Shown: positions 16,692 through 24,846 of the stretch, one piece after another
Layout: each line of letters opens with the position of its first letter
Numbering within the stretch: position 1 is the stretch's first letter
The notes under the pieces: generated by a model
Databases searched by the model: none
What the model was told of the DNA's origin: nothing
Seen by the model: the letters and a program-made list of their open reading frames with translations, nothing else
Position numbers and translations under genes: made by a program
Origin: Alphaproteobacteria bacterium
GTDB lineage: Bacteria; Myxococcota_A; UBA796; GCA-2862545
Assembly (NCBI GenBank): GCA_020632885.1
Contig: JACKEQ010000030.1
Location: forward strand, 1 to 64,000
Length of the DNA stretch: 64,000 nucleotides
Direction of reading: 5' to 3'

Positions 16692-17771
16692 ATGACGTTC
16701 CAGGACGACATCAGGAAGCAGGTGCTGGCGCGCTGGGAGCTCGCTGCCGGCGAGGTCACCACCGCGCTCTCCCAGACCCTCTCGGTCGCGTTCCTCGGCT
16801 CCGCCTCGGCGGGCAAGGACGCCGCGATCCGCGCGCTGTTCGGCGTGGACTTCGGGCAGGTCGACCCCATCCCCGGGTCCACCGACCGGGTGCGCGTGGC
16901 CGCCGTGGATCCCGGCGGGCGCCTGCTCGTGGTGAACGCGCCGGGCTTCGGCGACGTTCGGGCGGAGGTCGACCGTCGGGCCCGCGAGGTGCTCGATCAG
17001 CTCGATCTGGCGATCTACGTGCTCAACTGCGACGGCGGGGCCACGATCGACGAGCGGCGCGACCTCGACGCCATCCGGGCCCTCGGCCGTCCCACCCTCG
17101 TGTGCCTGAACAAGATCGACCTCATCCGGCCCGACCAGCGCGAGGGCTTCGTCACGGCCACCCTCGCGCAGCTCGGCGTGGAGAAGAAGGACGCCGTGGT
17201 CACCGCGTTCGACCCGCTTCCCGTGCTCTCCGAGGAGCCCATCGGGGTCGAGAAGGTCATCGCCTGGATCAACGGGCACCTCGAGCGCGACGGCAAGAAC
17301 CTGCTGTTCGCGAAGAGCCTCCGAAACAAGGCCGCCGCCTGCGAGAGCATCATCCGCTCGGCCGCGCGGCGGGCCGCCGTGGCGGGCGCCATCCCGGTCC
17401 CGGGTGCCGACATCACCGCCGTCACCGTGATCCAGGTGAAGCTCATCAGCGACATCGCGGCCGTGCACGGCAAGCGGATCGACCAGGATCTCGTGCTCTT
17501 CATCCTCGGCGAGGCCCTCGCGGGCACCAGCAAGGGCTTCATCCGCTGGGGTGTGAAGGCCCTCAAGGGCGCCGGGTGGATCCCCGGTGGGCAGGTCGTC
17601 CAGGTCGCCGTCAGCGCGCTCGGGGCGTCGATCTCCGGGGCCACGACCTACGGCGTGGGCAAGGCGGCCATCCGGTTCGTGCAGACCGACGGAGGCATCA
17701 CGGGCGACGAGCTCCGCGAGATCTTCGACTCGGAGGCGTTCGCGTGGAAAGACCGGACCAGCGGGCCCTGA
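16692..17771 (+). CDS. Era/MnmE-type small GTPase with DUF697-like membrane tail
   Basis: The 359-residue protein has a GTPase domain over residues about 30-190: P-loop GSASAGKD (G36-D43), G3-like VVNAPGFGD and G4 NKID. The P-loop ends GKD where nearly all GTPases have GKS or GKT, so the Mg2+-coordinating Ser/Thr is replaced by Asp43. Residues about 215-340 are hydrophobic and Ala/Gly-rich (RRAAVAGAIPVPGADITAV, then VVQVAVSALGASISGATTYG), as in YcjF/DUF697 proteins that associate with membranes. The following gene overlaps by 28 bases and has the same P-loop, so the two products probably work together. Function is unknown. Confidence 0.88.
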   Translation: MTFQDDIRKQVLARWELAAGEVTTALSQTLSVAFLGSASAGKDAAIRALFGVDFGQVDPIPGSTDRVRVAAVDPGGRLLVVNAPGFGDVRAEVDRRAREVLDQLDLAIYVLNCDGGATIDERRDLDAIRALGRPTLVCLNKIDLIRPDQREGFVTATLAQLGVEKKDAVVTAFDPLPVLSEEPIGVEKVIAWINGHLERDGKNLLFAKSLRNKAAACESIIRSAARRAAVAGAIPVPGADITAVTVIQVKLISDIAAVHGKRIDQDLVLFILGEALAGTSKGFIRWGVKALKGAGWIPGGQVVQVAVSALGASISGATTYGVGKAAIRFVQTDGGITGDELREIFDSEAFAWKDRTSGP

Positions 17772-18943
17772 TCGTCCGCGAGCGCGCCGGGCTCGCCGAC
17801 CTGCTCCGCCGCTGCCACCGCGCCGAGCTCCTGCCGCTCGCGGAGGTCCTCGGGATCCGTGCGCAGGGCATGGGTCTCGCGCAGCTCGCCGTGGCCTGCG
17901 AGCGCACCCTGCGGCGCCGGGGGGCCCAGGACCTCTGGAACATGGTGCTGCGCAAGGGTGAGGGGCCGTCCTACGAGGACGTGCTGGCCGACCTCGCGCG
18001 GCGGAAGGGCGTCGAGGTGTCGGGGGACGTGGAGGCCACCGAGCGCGCGCTGCTCGAGCAGTGGATCGAGACCGCGTGGGGCGACATGCCCGCGTCGGAG
18101 CGCGAGCGCGTCTGGCGGCGCCTCCAGCTCGAGCTCCCCGTGCCCGCCGAGGGCCACCAGGCGCTGGTGTCCATGTCGGAGCGTCTGAAGCAGGGTGCGA
18201 AGTACGGTGTGGGGGTGATGGCGCTCGGAGGCCTGCGGGCTCTGCCGCTGCTCTTCCCGCCGCTCGTGCCGCTCGCCGGGGTCCTCATGGTGGGCTGGTT
18301 CGGTCGGGCGCGCGAAGACGTCCTGCTGCCCGCGGTCCTGGAGGTGTCCGCCCTGCGGCAGACCGTGCGCCACCGGGTGACGATCGGGGTCGTGGGTTCG
18401 CCGAGCAGCGGGAAGGACGCCGCGATCAAGGCGATCTTCGGGCTCGACAGTGGCAACGTGAATCCCGTGGCGGGCAGCACGAAGGCCGTGGAGATCACCC
18501 GCCTGCCGGACGCCACGGCGCTCTACGTCGTGAACACGCCCGGCATGGGCGACGTGATCGAGCAGGTCACCGAGGAGGCCCGCCAGGTGCTCGACCTCAT
18601 CGACGTGTTCGTCTACATCGTCAACGCCCAGGGCGGCGTGCAGGCGCGCGAGCTGGCGGACCACCGCGCGTGCGTGGCGCGCGATCGGCCCGTGCTGGCC
18701 GTGGTGAACAAGATCGACACGCTCCGGGAGTCCGACCGCGAGCGCTACCTCGCGGACGCCCGCAGCAAGCTCGGGGTCCCCGGAGAGGACTTCCTGGCGG
18801 CGGCCTTCGACCCCCTCCCGCAGCTCTCCGACACGCCCATCGGGTTGGAGGCCGTGCGGGATTGGATCGCCACGCATCTCCTGGAGCTCGGCAAGGATCC
18901 TCGTGAGCTGCCGTGGTTGACGGAGTGCACAGAGTCTGAATAA
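17744..18943 (+). CDS. Second GTPase with GKD-type P-loop
   Basis: With a GTG start at 17744 (GGAGG eight bases upstream) the product is 399 residues. An N-terminal helical region of about 130 residues is followed by a hydrophobic hairpin near residues 155-190 (GVMALGGLRALPLLFPPLVP) and then a C-terminal GTPase domain. The P-loop is GSPSSGKD (G218-D225), G3 is VVNTPGMGD and G4 is NKID. As in the upstream gene, Asp replaces the P-loop Ser/Thr. The 28-base overlap indicates coupled translation. The upstream extension of the frame runs through the previous gene and was rejected. The role is unknown; a membrane-associated paired GTPase is the simplest inference. Confidence 0.85.
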   Translation: MERPDQRALIVRERAGLADLLRRCHRAELLPLAEVLGIRAQGMGLAQLAVACERTLRRRGAQDLWNMVLRKGEGPSYEDVLADLARRKGVEVSGDVEATERALLEQWIETAWGDMPASERERVWRRLQLELPVPAEGHQALVSMSERLKQGAKYGVGVMALGGLRALPLLFPPLVPLAGVLMVGWFGRAREDVLLPAVLEVSALRQTVRHRVTIGVVGSPSSGKDAAIKAIFGLDSGNVNPVAGSTKAVEITRLPDATALYVVNTPGMGDVIEQVTEEARQVLDLIDVFVYIVNAQGGVQARELADHRACVARDRPVLAVVNKIDTLRESDRERYLADARSKLGVPGEDFLAAAFDPLPQLSDTPIGLEAVRDWIATHLLELGKDPRELPWLTECTESE

Positions 18944-18952
18944 GTATTGAAC

Positions 18953-21433
18953 ATGATCTGGGTGACCCTGGCTCTGGCTCAACAGCTCCCCGTGCTCGAG
19001 GAGGCCGCCCCGCCGCGCTATCCAGCGGAGGCGCTCGCCTCGGGCCAGCCCGCCGCGGTCGTCCTGCGGCTCACCGTCGACGACACGGGTGCCGTCCGGC
19101 GCGCCGAGGTCGAGGAGGGCGTGGACCCCGCGTTCGACCGCGCGGCCCTCGACGCTGCCCGCGCCACCCGCTTCCGGCCCGCTCTCGACGAAGACGGGGA
19201 GCCGGCCTGGGCCGAGATCCTCTACGAGGTGCGGTTCGAGCCCGACCTCGCGCCCGTCCTCTCGGTCGAGGGCACCGTGCGCCAGGCCGGCACCCGCCAG
19301 CCCGCCGCGGACGTGCGGCTGCGCGCCGAGGGTCCCGACGGGTCCGTGCGGTACGCCACCATCGACCCCGACGGGCGCTTCGGGCTCGTCGGGCTCGCTC
19401 CGGGTCCCTGGACCCTCACCGTCGAGAGCCCCGGCTACGACGAGCTCCAGCGCACCGTCGAGGTGACGCCCGGGAAGGTCGTGGGGCTCGACTTCTCGGT
19501 GCGGCTCGTGCGCCCCTGGGAGGTCGTGGACGACGACGTCGACGAGGTGATCGTCGTCGAGGAGGAGGAGGCGGCGGTCGAGGTGAGCGAGCGCGTGCTC
19601 ACGATGGAGGACATCCGCTACCTCCCGGGCACCGGCGGCGACATCGTGAAGGCCGTTCAGAACCTGCCCGGGGTCTCGCGGCCGCCGCTCGGCATCGGGC
19701 AGCTCCTGATCCGCGGCACGGCCCCGGAGGACAGTGCGTACTACCTCGACGGCGCGCGCCTCCCGACCGTCTTCCACTTCTCGGGCCTCTCCACGGTCCT
19801 CAACGGCGACAGCCTGGCCGATGTCGCGCTGCTCTCGGGCAACTACAGCACCCGCTACGGGCGCACGCTCGGCGGGGTGGTCGACCTCCGCGTGGACACC
19901 GACCTGCCCGAGCGCAGCCGGGGCTACGTCAGCGTCGACCTGCTCCAGACCACAGCGTTCGTGGAGCAGAAGATCGGGCCCGACACGTCCCTCACCGTGA
20001 GCGGGCGGCGCAGCTACATCGACGCCGTGCTGTCTCCGGTCCTCTCCGCCGCGGGCGGCTCCACCGTGCGGGCGCCCCGCTACTACGACCTGCAGACCCG
20101 CCTGCTCCACCGCACCGACCAGGGCACGCTGGACCTCATGTTCCTGCTGTCGGACGACAGCTTCCGCGTGCTCGGCGACGCGGAGGACCCCGACGCCGTG
20201 CAGATCGGGCTCACCGACCGCTTCCAGAAGCTCCGGATGCGCTGGACCCACGACATCGGGGCGGGCTGGGACGCCGAGGTCTCCTTCCTGATCGGGCCCT
20301 CCTCGCGGTCCTTCGATCTCGCGCCGGACGGGCGGGCCATCGAGCGCGACATGACTGTGAACAACCGCTGGGAGCTCACGCGGGGCTACCGGGGCGGCTG
20401 GCACGCCTGGCGCATGGGAGTGGACGTCTACACGGGTGCCAGCACGTTCTCCTACGACATCGAGGCCTTCGGGGTGGCCGAGAAGGGCGGCGTGGGCTTC
20501 ATGAGCCCGTCGCCGTACGTGGAGCCCTCCGTGAAGCTCGGGCCCGTCGAGCTCACTGGCGGTGTGCGGGTGGACCCCTGGATCCTCGACCAGGGCTACA
20601 GCACGGTGGCCGTCGACCCGCGCCTCGTGGGCCGGGTGGACGCCACGCCCACGACGCGCTTCGAGGCCGCCGTGGGCCAGTTCAGCCAGTTCCCGGGCGT
20701 ACGGCAGGTCCTCCCGAGCCAGCAGGGCAACCCGGATCTCGGACCGTCCCGGTCGCTCCAGGCCAGCGTGGGGCTGGAGCAGGACGTCGGGCCCGTGGGT
20801 CTCGAGGTCACCGTGTTCGGCAGCATGCTCTCGAACCTGGTCGTCGGTCGCGAGGACGCCTTCCGCTTCTTCACGGGTCCGCCGCCCAGCGGGCCCCTCG
20901 ACACGGGCCCCTACGCGAACGACGGCACCGGACGGGTCGGCGGTGTCGAGATGCTCGCGCGCCTGCAGACCGAGCGCACGCTCGGCTGGCTCTCCGCGAC
21001 CTTCTCGCGCAGCACGCGCGTGAACCGTCCGGGCGACAAGGAGGCGCTGTTCATCTACGACCAGCCCGTGACGCTCACGGCCCTCGCCTCCCACGAGCTG
21101 CCCCGCGGCTGGCGCATCGGGGGGCGCGCCCGCTACGGGTCCGGCAACCCGTACAACCCCGTGGTGAACCGGATCTGGGACGCCGACAGCCGCTCCTTCC
21201 GGCCGGTGTACGACCCCGACACGTCGCGGCTGCCGGCCTTCTTCGCCCTCGACCTGCGCGTGGACAAGGAATTCACGTTCGAGCGTTGGAAGCTCACCAC
21301 GTACCTGGACGTGCAGAACGCCACCAACCGGAACAACCCGGAGGTGATGGGATGGACCGACGACTACGAGCGCGAGGAGCCCATCAGCGGCCTGCCCGTC
21401 GTGCCGGCCTTCGGCCTGCGGGGCGAGTGGTGA
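18953..21433 (+). CDS. TonB-dependent receptor with an N-terminal TonB-C-like domain
   Basis: The 826-residue outer membrane protein starts with a short signal (MIWVTLALAQ). Residues about 15-95 (PPRYPAEALASGQPAAVVLR through FRPALDEDG) have the features of the TonB C-terminal domain, which is normally found in the separate energy transducer. Residues 100-190 are a carboxypeptidase-regulatory-like beta domain. An acidic linker with a Val/Glu stretch leads to a plug domain (RYLPGTGGDIVKAVQNLPGV, LLIRGT, YYLDGARLP) and a 22-strand-type barrel ending in aromatic GLRGEW. Such receptors import metal chelates, cofactors or polymers. An in-frame TTG at 18947 is an alternative start. The next gene overlaps by GTGA. 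Confidence 0.92.
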   Translation: MIWVTLALAQQLPVLEEAAPPRYPAEALASGQPAAVVLRLTVDDTGAVRRAEVEEGVDPAFDRAALDAARATRFRPALDEDGEPAWAEILYEVRFEPDLAPVLSVEGTVRQAGTRQPAADVRLRAEGPDGSVRYATIDPDGRFGLVGLAPGPWTLTVESPGYDELQRTVEVTPGKVVGLDFSVRLVRPWEVVDDDVDEVIVVEEEEAAVEVSERVLTMEDIRYLPGTGGDIVKAVQNLPGVSRPPLGIGQLLIRGTAPEDSAYYLDGARLPTVFHFSGLSTVLNGDSLADVALLSGNYSTRYGRTLGGVVDLRVDTDLPERSRGYVSVDLLQTTAFVEQKIGPDTSLTVSGRRSYIDAVLSPVLSAAGGSTVRAPRYYDLQTRLLHRTDQGTLDLMFLLSDDSFRVLGDAEDPDAVQIGLTDRFQKLRMRWTHDIGAGWDAEVSFLIGPSSRSFDLAPDGRAIERDMTVNNRWELTRGYRGGWHAWRMGVDVYTGASTFSYDIEAFGVAEKGGVGFMSPSPYVEPSVKLGPVELTGGVRVDPWILDQGYSTVAVDPRLVGRVDATPTTRFEAAVGQFSQFPGVRQVLPSQQGNPDLGPSRSLQASVGLEQDVGPVGLEVTVFGSMLSNLVVGREDAFRFFTGPPPSGPLDTGPYANDGTGRVGGVEMLARLQTERTLGWLSATFSRSTRVNRPGDKEALFIYDQPVTLTALASHELPRGWRIGGRARYGSGNPYNPVVNRIWDADSRSFRPVYDPDTSRLPAFFALDLRVDKEFTFERWKLTTYLDVQNATNRNNPEVMGWTDDYEREEPISGLPVVPAFGLRGEW

Positions 21434-22101
21434 GGGCCGCCCTGCTGCTGTTGGCGGCGTGCGGGCCCATGGAGAGCCCGCTGTCGGTCGTCGACGACCT
21501 CCGGGTGGTCGACATGGTGGTGGACCCCGCGTCTCCCGCGCCTGGCGAGGTGCTCGCCGTGCAGCCCGTCGTGCTGGACGGATCGGGCACGGGCTTCGAG
21601 ACGTTCGTGTGGTGGTGCGTGGAGGACGCCTGCGGGACGGACCCCGTGGCGCCGGCCCCGTTCGTCACCGTGAGCGCGCTCGCCTGCGCTCCGGGTGTGT
21701 GTGACGGGCCGCCGGGCGACCTCGCGAACCCGGAGGCCTGGCTGGCCGGCCTGCCCTTCGAGGGGGTCGGTCTCACGCAGCGCCGCCTGCCCGTGAGCCC
21801 GTCGGCGGAGGCCCGCATCAACGTGGCCCCGGCGTGGACCGACCTGCCCGCGCTCCCCGCGTCGGTCGGGGTGGGGGAGGAGGTGCAGATCGCCCTCTCG
21901 GGCGCGGACGACCAGCCGCTCACCGCGTGGCTGTACGTCACCGCGGGCTCCGTCCCCTCGGCGTCCGTGGAGCTGGAGGCCGGGGAGGGCGAGATCACGT
22001 GGGTCGCTCCGGACGCTGCCGGGGTGGTGTCCGGGGTCGTGATCCTCGACGACGGCGCGGGGGGTACGGCGGAGGCGAGCTGGACGGTGGACGTCCGGTG
22101 A
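21430..22101 (+). CDS. Lipoprotein linked to the TonB-dependent receptor
   Basis: The GTG at 21430 overlaps the receptor stop (GTGA), giving a 223-residue product. It begins VRAALLLLAACGP, a lipoprotein signal with Cys at residue 11. The rest looks like one or two immunoglobulin-like beta domains (VVDPASPAPGEVLAVQPVVL, VGVGEEVQIALSGAD, EITWVAPDAAG). Small lipoproteins coupled to TonB-dependent receptors often cap the receptor or bind its ligand, so a surface accessory role is likely. No enzymatic motif is seen. It ends three bases before the convergent MATE gene. Confidence 0.82.
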   Translation: MRAALLLLAACGPMESPLSVVDDLRVVDMVVDPASPAPGEVLAVQPVVLDGSGTGFETFVWWCVEDACGTDPVAPAPFVTVSALACAPGVCDGPPGDLANPEAWLAGLPFEGVGLTQRRLPVSPSAEARINVAPAWTDLPALPASVGVGEEVQIALSGADDQPLTAWLYVTAGSVPSASVELEAGEGEITWVAPDAAGVVSGVVILDDGAGGTAEASWTVDVR

Positions 22102-22104
22102 CCC

Positions 22105-23412
22105 TCAGGGCTCGGTGGACGTGTCCACGGCGGGCCGGGCGACCCGGAACACGAGGAGCACGGCGGCCAGCGCCAGACCCGCGGTGAGGCCCTCCCAGAT
22201 GCCCTCCAGCCCGCGGGTCCGCATCGCCCACACGCCCCAGGGCAGGGCCACGACCCAGTACGCGACGAGGGCGATGACAGCGGGCCCGCGGGTGTCGCCG
22301 AGACCCCGGAGCACGCCCATCGCGACGGCCTGCGTGCCGTCGAAGAGCCCGAAGGCCGCCGCGTACGGGAGCACGGAGAGGATGGCGGCGACCACCGGCG
22401 GGTCGGTGGTGAACACGCGGGCGACGAGGTGCGGCGCGAACAGGAAGATGGCGCCCGAGAGCAGCATCACGCCCGCTCCCATCGCGATGGCCGTCCAGGC
22501 CGAGCGCTCCCAGGGCTTCCCGGCACCGCGGAGGTTGCCGACCCGCGTGGCGCCGGCCGCCCCGATGCCCATGGGCACCATGAACGCCATGCTGGCCGCC
22601 GAGAGCGCGGCCGTGTGGGCGGCGACCTGCGTGCTGCCGAGCATCCCCGCCAGGAACGACGCGCCGTTGAACGCCCAGACCTCGAAGCCGACCTGCAGCC
22701 CCACGGGCGATGCCTTCCGCGCGACCCGGGTGAACAGCTCCCGTGACCACACGAGCCCCGGCCAGGCCTCGCGGAGGACGTGCCGGCCCACGAACAGCAG
22801 GGCGAGGAACATCACCCAGCGCACGATGACAGTGGCCCAGGCGGCCCCGGCCACGCCGAGGTCCATCCGCCAGACCAACACCACGTCGGCGACGAGGTTC
22901 ACCAGGTTCCCGCCCCAGACGACCCACATGGCCGGACGCATGATGCCGCCGCCCTGGAGGACCTGGCGCACCACGGTGAACCCGAGGAACGGCAGGATGC
23001 CGACCACGTTGATCACGCTGTAGGCGTGGGCATCCGGGATGACGTGGGCCGGCTGCCCGAGGGCGGTGAGGGCGGGTGCCGCGAGCAGGTGCTGGACGGC
23101 GATCGCCACGGCGATGCCCAGCAGGAGCACGGACCCGTGGAGCGCGGCGCGGCCCGCACGCTTCGGATCGCCCGCGCCGTACGCCGTGGCGACGAACGGG
23201 TCGAGCCCGGACGCGACGCCGAGCCCCACGATGAGCCCCGCGAACGACCAGGTGTTGCCGAGCCCGACCGCCGCGAGGGGCGCCTCACCGAGGCTGCCGA
23301 CGACCATGAGGTCGACGACGCCCATGGACACGAGCCCGAGCTGGCCGAGGACGACGGGCCAGGCGAGCCGGGCGAGCGTGCGGACCTCGGAGGTCAGCGG
23401 GACATCGCCCAC
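22105..23412 (-). CDS. MATE-family multidrug/toxin efflux transporter
   Basis: The 435-residue membrane protein has about twelve hydrophobic segments in two homologous halves. It starts LTSEVRTLARLAWPVVLGQL and contains MATE features such as MGVVDLMVVGSLGEAPLAAV and, in the second half, NGASFLAGMLGSTQVAAHT and AAGATRVGNLRGAG. MATE proteins export cationic compounds using Na+ or H+ gradients. The GTG at 23412 overlaps the end of the upstream START-like gene by 19 bases. The much longer upstream frame is out of phase with that gene and was rejected. The start codon is the only uncertain point. Confidence 0.92.
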   Translation of the reverse strand: MGDVPLTSEVRTLARLAWPVVLGQLGLVSMGVVDLMVVGSLGEAPLAAVGLGNTWSFAGLIVGLGVASGLDPFVATAYGAGDPKRAGRAALHGSVLLLGIAVAIAVQHLLAAPALTALGQPAHVIPDAHAYSVINVVGILPFLGFTVVRQVLQGGGIMRPAMWVVWGGNLVNLVADVVLVWRMDLGVAGAAWATVIVRWVMFLALLFVGRHVLREAWPGLVWSRELFTRVARKASPVGLQVGFEVWAFNGASFLAGMLGSTQVAAHTAALSAASMAFMVPMGIGAAGATRVGNLRGAGKPWERSAWTAIAMGAGVMLLSGAIFLFAPHLVARVFTTDPPVVAAILSVLPYAAAFGLFDGTQAVAMGVLRGLGDTRGPAVIALVAYWVVALPWGVWAMRTRGLEGIWEGLTAGLALAAVLLVFRVARPAVDTSTEP

Positions 23413-23990
23413 CGGGCCATGCCCTCGATGTTCGCCTTCACCACGCGACCCGCGGCGGCGTCCGCACCCTTGGTGAGGGCCTTCCACTTCAGGAAGCCCA
23501 CGTCGTCCCGCTTGGGTGCGGACGACAGGGCGTAGCCGAGCACGCCGGGCTTCACGAGCCAGGCACCGAAGTTGTAGTCGCTCCGGAAGCCCTGCTTGGT
23601 GGACAGAGCGTCCGTCTCGGAGCGCAGGACGTGCCAGGCGGCCACGTGGTAGCCGCCGTGCTCGCCCATGCGATGCAGGACGAGCTCGTGGTGCACGGCG
23701 CCGAGCACGGGGATGTCGACGCGCTGGTAGAACCGGACGGCCTCCGGCGGCACGAAGCGGCTGTCGGAGATCGAGCGGCACTCGGCCACGTGCTCGACGT
23801 TGCCGACGTAGCTGTCCACGGCCATCACCGCGTCGATGAGCTTCTCGGGGTCGACGCCCGGCACGGGGCAGATCCCGAAGCCCTCGTCCGTCGGGCGGCC
23901 CGCGTGGCTCCAGCTCTGGAACTGGAAGCTCGTGGGCGTGGTGGCGGGCAGGCGCGCGAGCACGCGCTCGAGGAAGTCCTTGTGTTCCAT
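23394..23990 (-). CDS. START/SRPBCC-like ligand-binding protein
   Basis: The 198-residue soluble protein lacks a signal peptide. Its layout fits the START/polyketide-cyclase (SRPBCC) fold: an N-terminal helix, a strand containing YVGNVEHVAECRSI near the middle, long beta strands with AVHHELVLHR and NFGAWLVKPG, and a long amphipathic C-terminal helix (ALTKGADAAAGRVVKANIEG). Such proteins bind lipids or other hydrophobic molecules. It overlaps the MATE gene by 19 bases, so the two are co-translated. The fold call is by eye from strand and helix pattern. No catalytic residues can be named. Confidence 0.78.
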   Translation of the reverse strand: MEHKDFLERVLARLPATTPTSFQFQSWSHAGRPTDEGFGICPVPGVDPEKLIDAVMAVDSYVGNVEHVAECRSISDSRFVPPEAVRFYQRVDIPVLGAVHHELVLHRMGEHGGYHVAAWHVLRSETDALSTKQGFRSDYNFGAWLVKPGVLGYALSSAPKRDDVGFLKWKALTKGADAAAGRVVKANIEGMARWAMSR

Positions 23991-24012
23991 GCGTCCTCCA
24001 GGGGCGCGCAGC

Positions 24013-24804
24013 CTACCACTGCCGGTAGCCGGCGGTGAACATGAGGCCGAGCACCGCGCCGATACCGAGCCGCCAGGCCCAGGTCCGGCGCACCTCGGCC
24101 ACGGTCGCGTCGTCGCGGGACCGGGCCCACGCGAGGCTCGCCGACCAGTCGTCCCCCGCCGGCGGGGGCGCCCGCCAGCCGCCGAGGGCCAGGGCGAAGC
24201 GGGAGACCACGATCTGCACGATCACGTCGTCCAGCACGACGGGATCGCGCACGCCCTGCTGGTGGAGCGCCCACGGCAGCACCACGATCTCGATGCGCTT
24301 CCCGTGCCGCACCAGCCTGCTGAAGGCGGTGCCCGGCTCGACCAGCCCGGTGACCTCGATCCTGTCGGCGAGTTGGTCGACCTGGCGGCGTCTCCACCAC
24401 GACGCCGGTGGCAGGGCCCGGGGGGTGCGGAGGTCGTCGAGGTCGGCGAGCATCCGGACGGCCATCTCCAGGCCCTCGCCCCGGTAGAGGCCGGCGTAGT
24501 GGGGGAGCACGCCCTCGCGGACCCAGCGCTCCGCGCGCTCCATCGCGTCGCCCAGGTCGGCCATCCACGTCTCGGGGAGGCCGCCGCTCGCGATCCTCCC
24601 GCGCCTCCCGTCGTAGGCGGCCCGCCGCTCGGGGTCGCCCAGGACCTCCCAGGCGCTCGCCACCGCACGGAACCGGGCCTCCGCGTCGGGTGCGGGGTTG
24701 CGGTCGGGATGGAGCTCCCGGGCGAGCCTGCGCCACGCGCGCTTCAGGTCGTCTGCCGAGGCGTCCGGCGCGCACTCCATCAGGGCGTAGAGGTCTTCGT
24801 CCAT
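24013..24804 (-). CDS. J-domain protein with C-terminal membrane anchor
   Basis: The 263-residue protein begins with a DnaJ domain (residues 1-70) that contains the DnaK-activating motif HPD in RELHPDRN and the closing WEVLGDPERRAAYDGR. It lacks the Gly/Phe and zinc regions of DnaJ. The central region is helical. The last 25 residues (LGIGAVLGLMFTAGYRQW) form a transmembrane helix, so it probably recruits DnaK to a membrane. The ATG at 24804 was chosen because the J domain starts there. The very long upstream extension runs antisense through the next gene. It is divergent from the MopE-like lipoprotein gene, 42 bases apart. Confidence 0.9.
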   Translation of the reverse strand: MDEDLYALMECAPDASADDLKRAWRRLARELHPDRNPAPDAEARFRAVASAWEVLGDPERRAAYDGRRGRIASGGLPETWMADLGDAMERAERWVREGVLPHYAGLYRGEGLEMAVRMLADLDDLRTPRALPPASWWRRRQVDQLADRIEVTGLVEPGTAFSRLVRHGKRIEIVVLPWALHQQGVRDPVVLDDVIVQIVVSRFALALGGWRAPPPAGDDWSASLAWARSRDDATVAEVRRTWAWRLGIGAVLGLMFTAGYRQW

Positions 24805-24846
24805 GGCCTCCGAGCATAGCCCCGTATTTCGCTGTAGCATCCGGAC

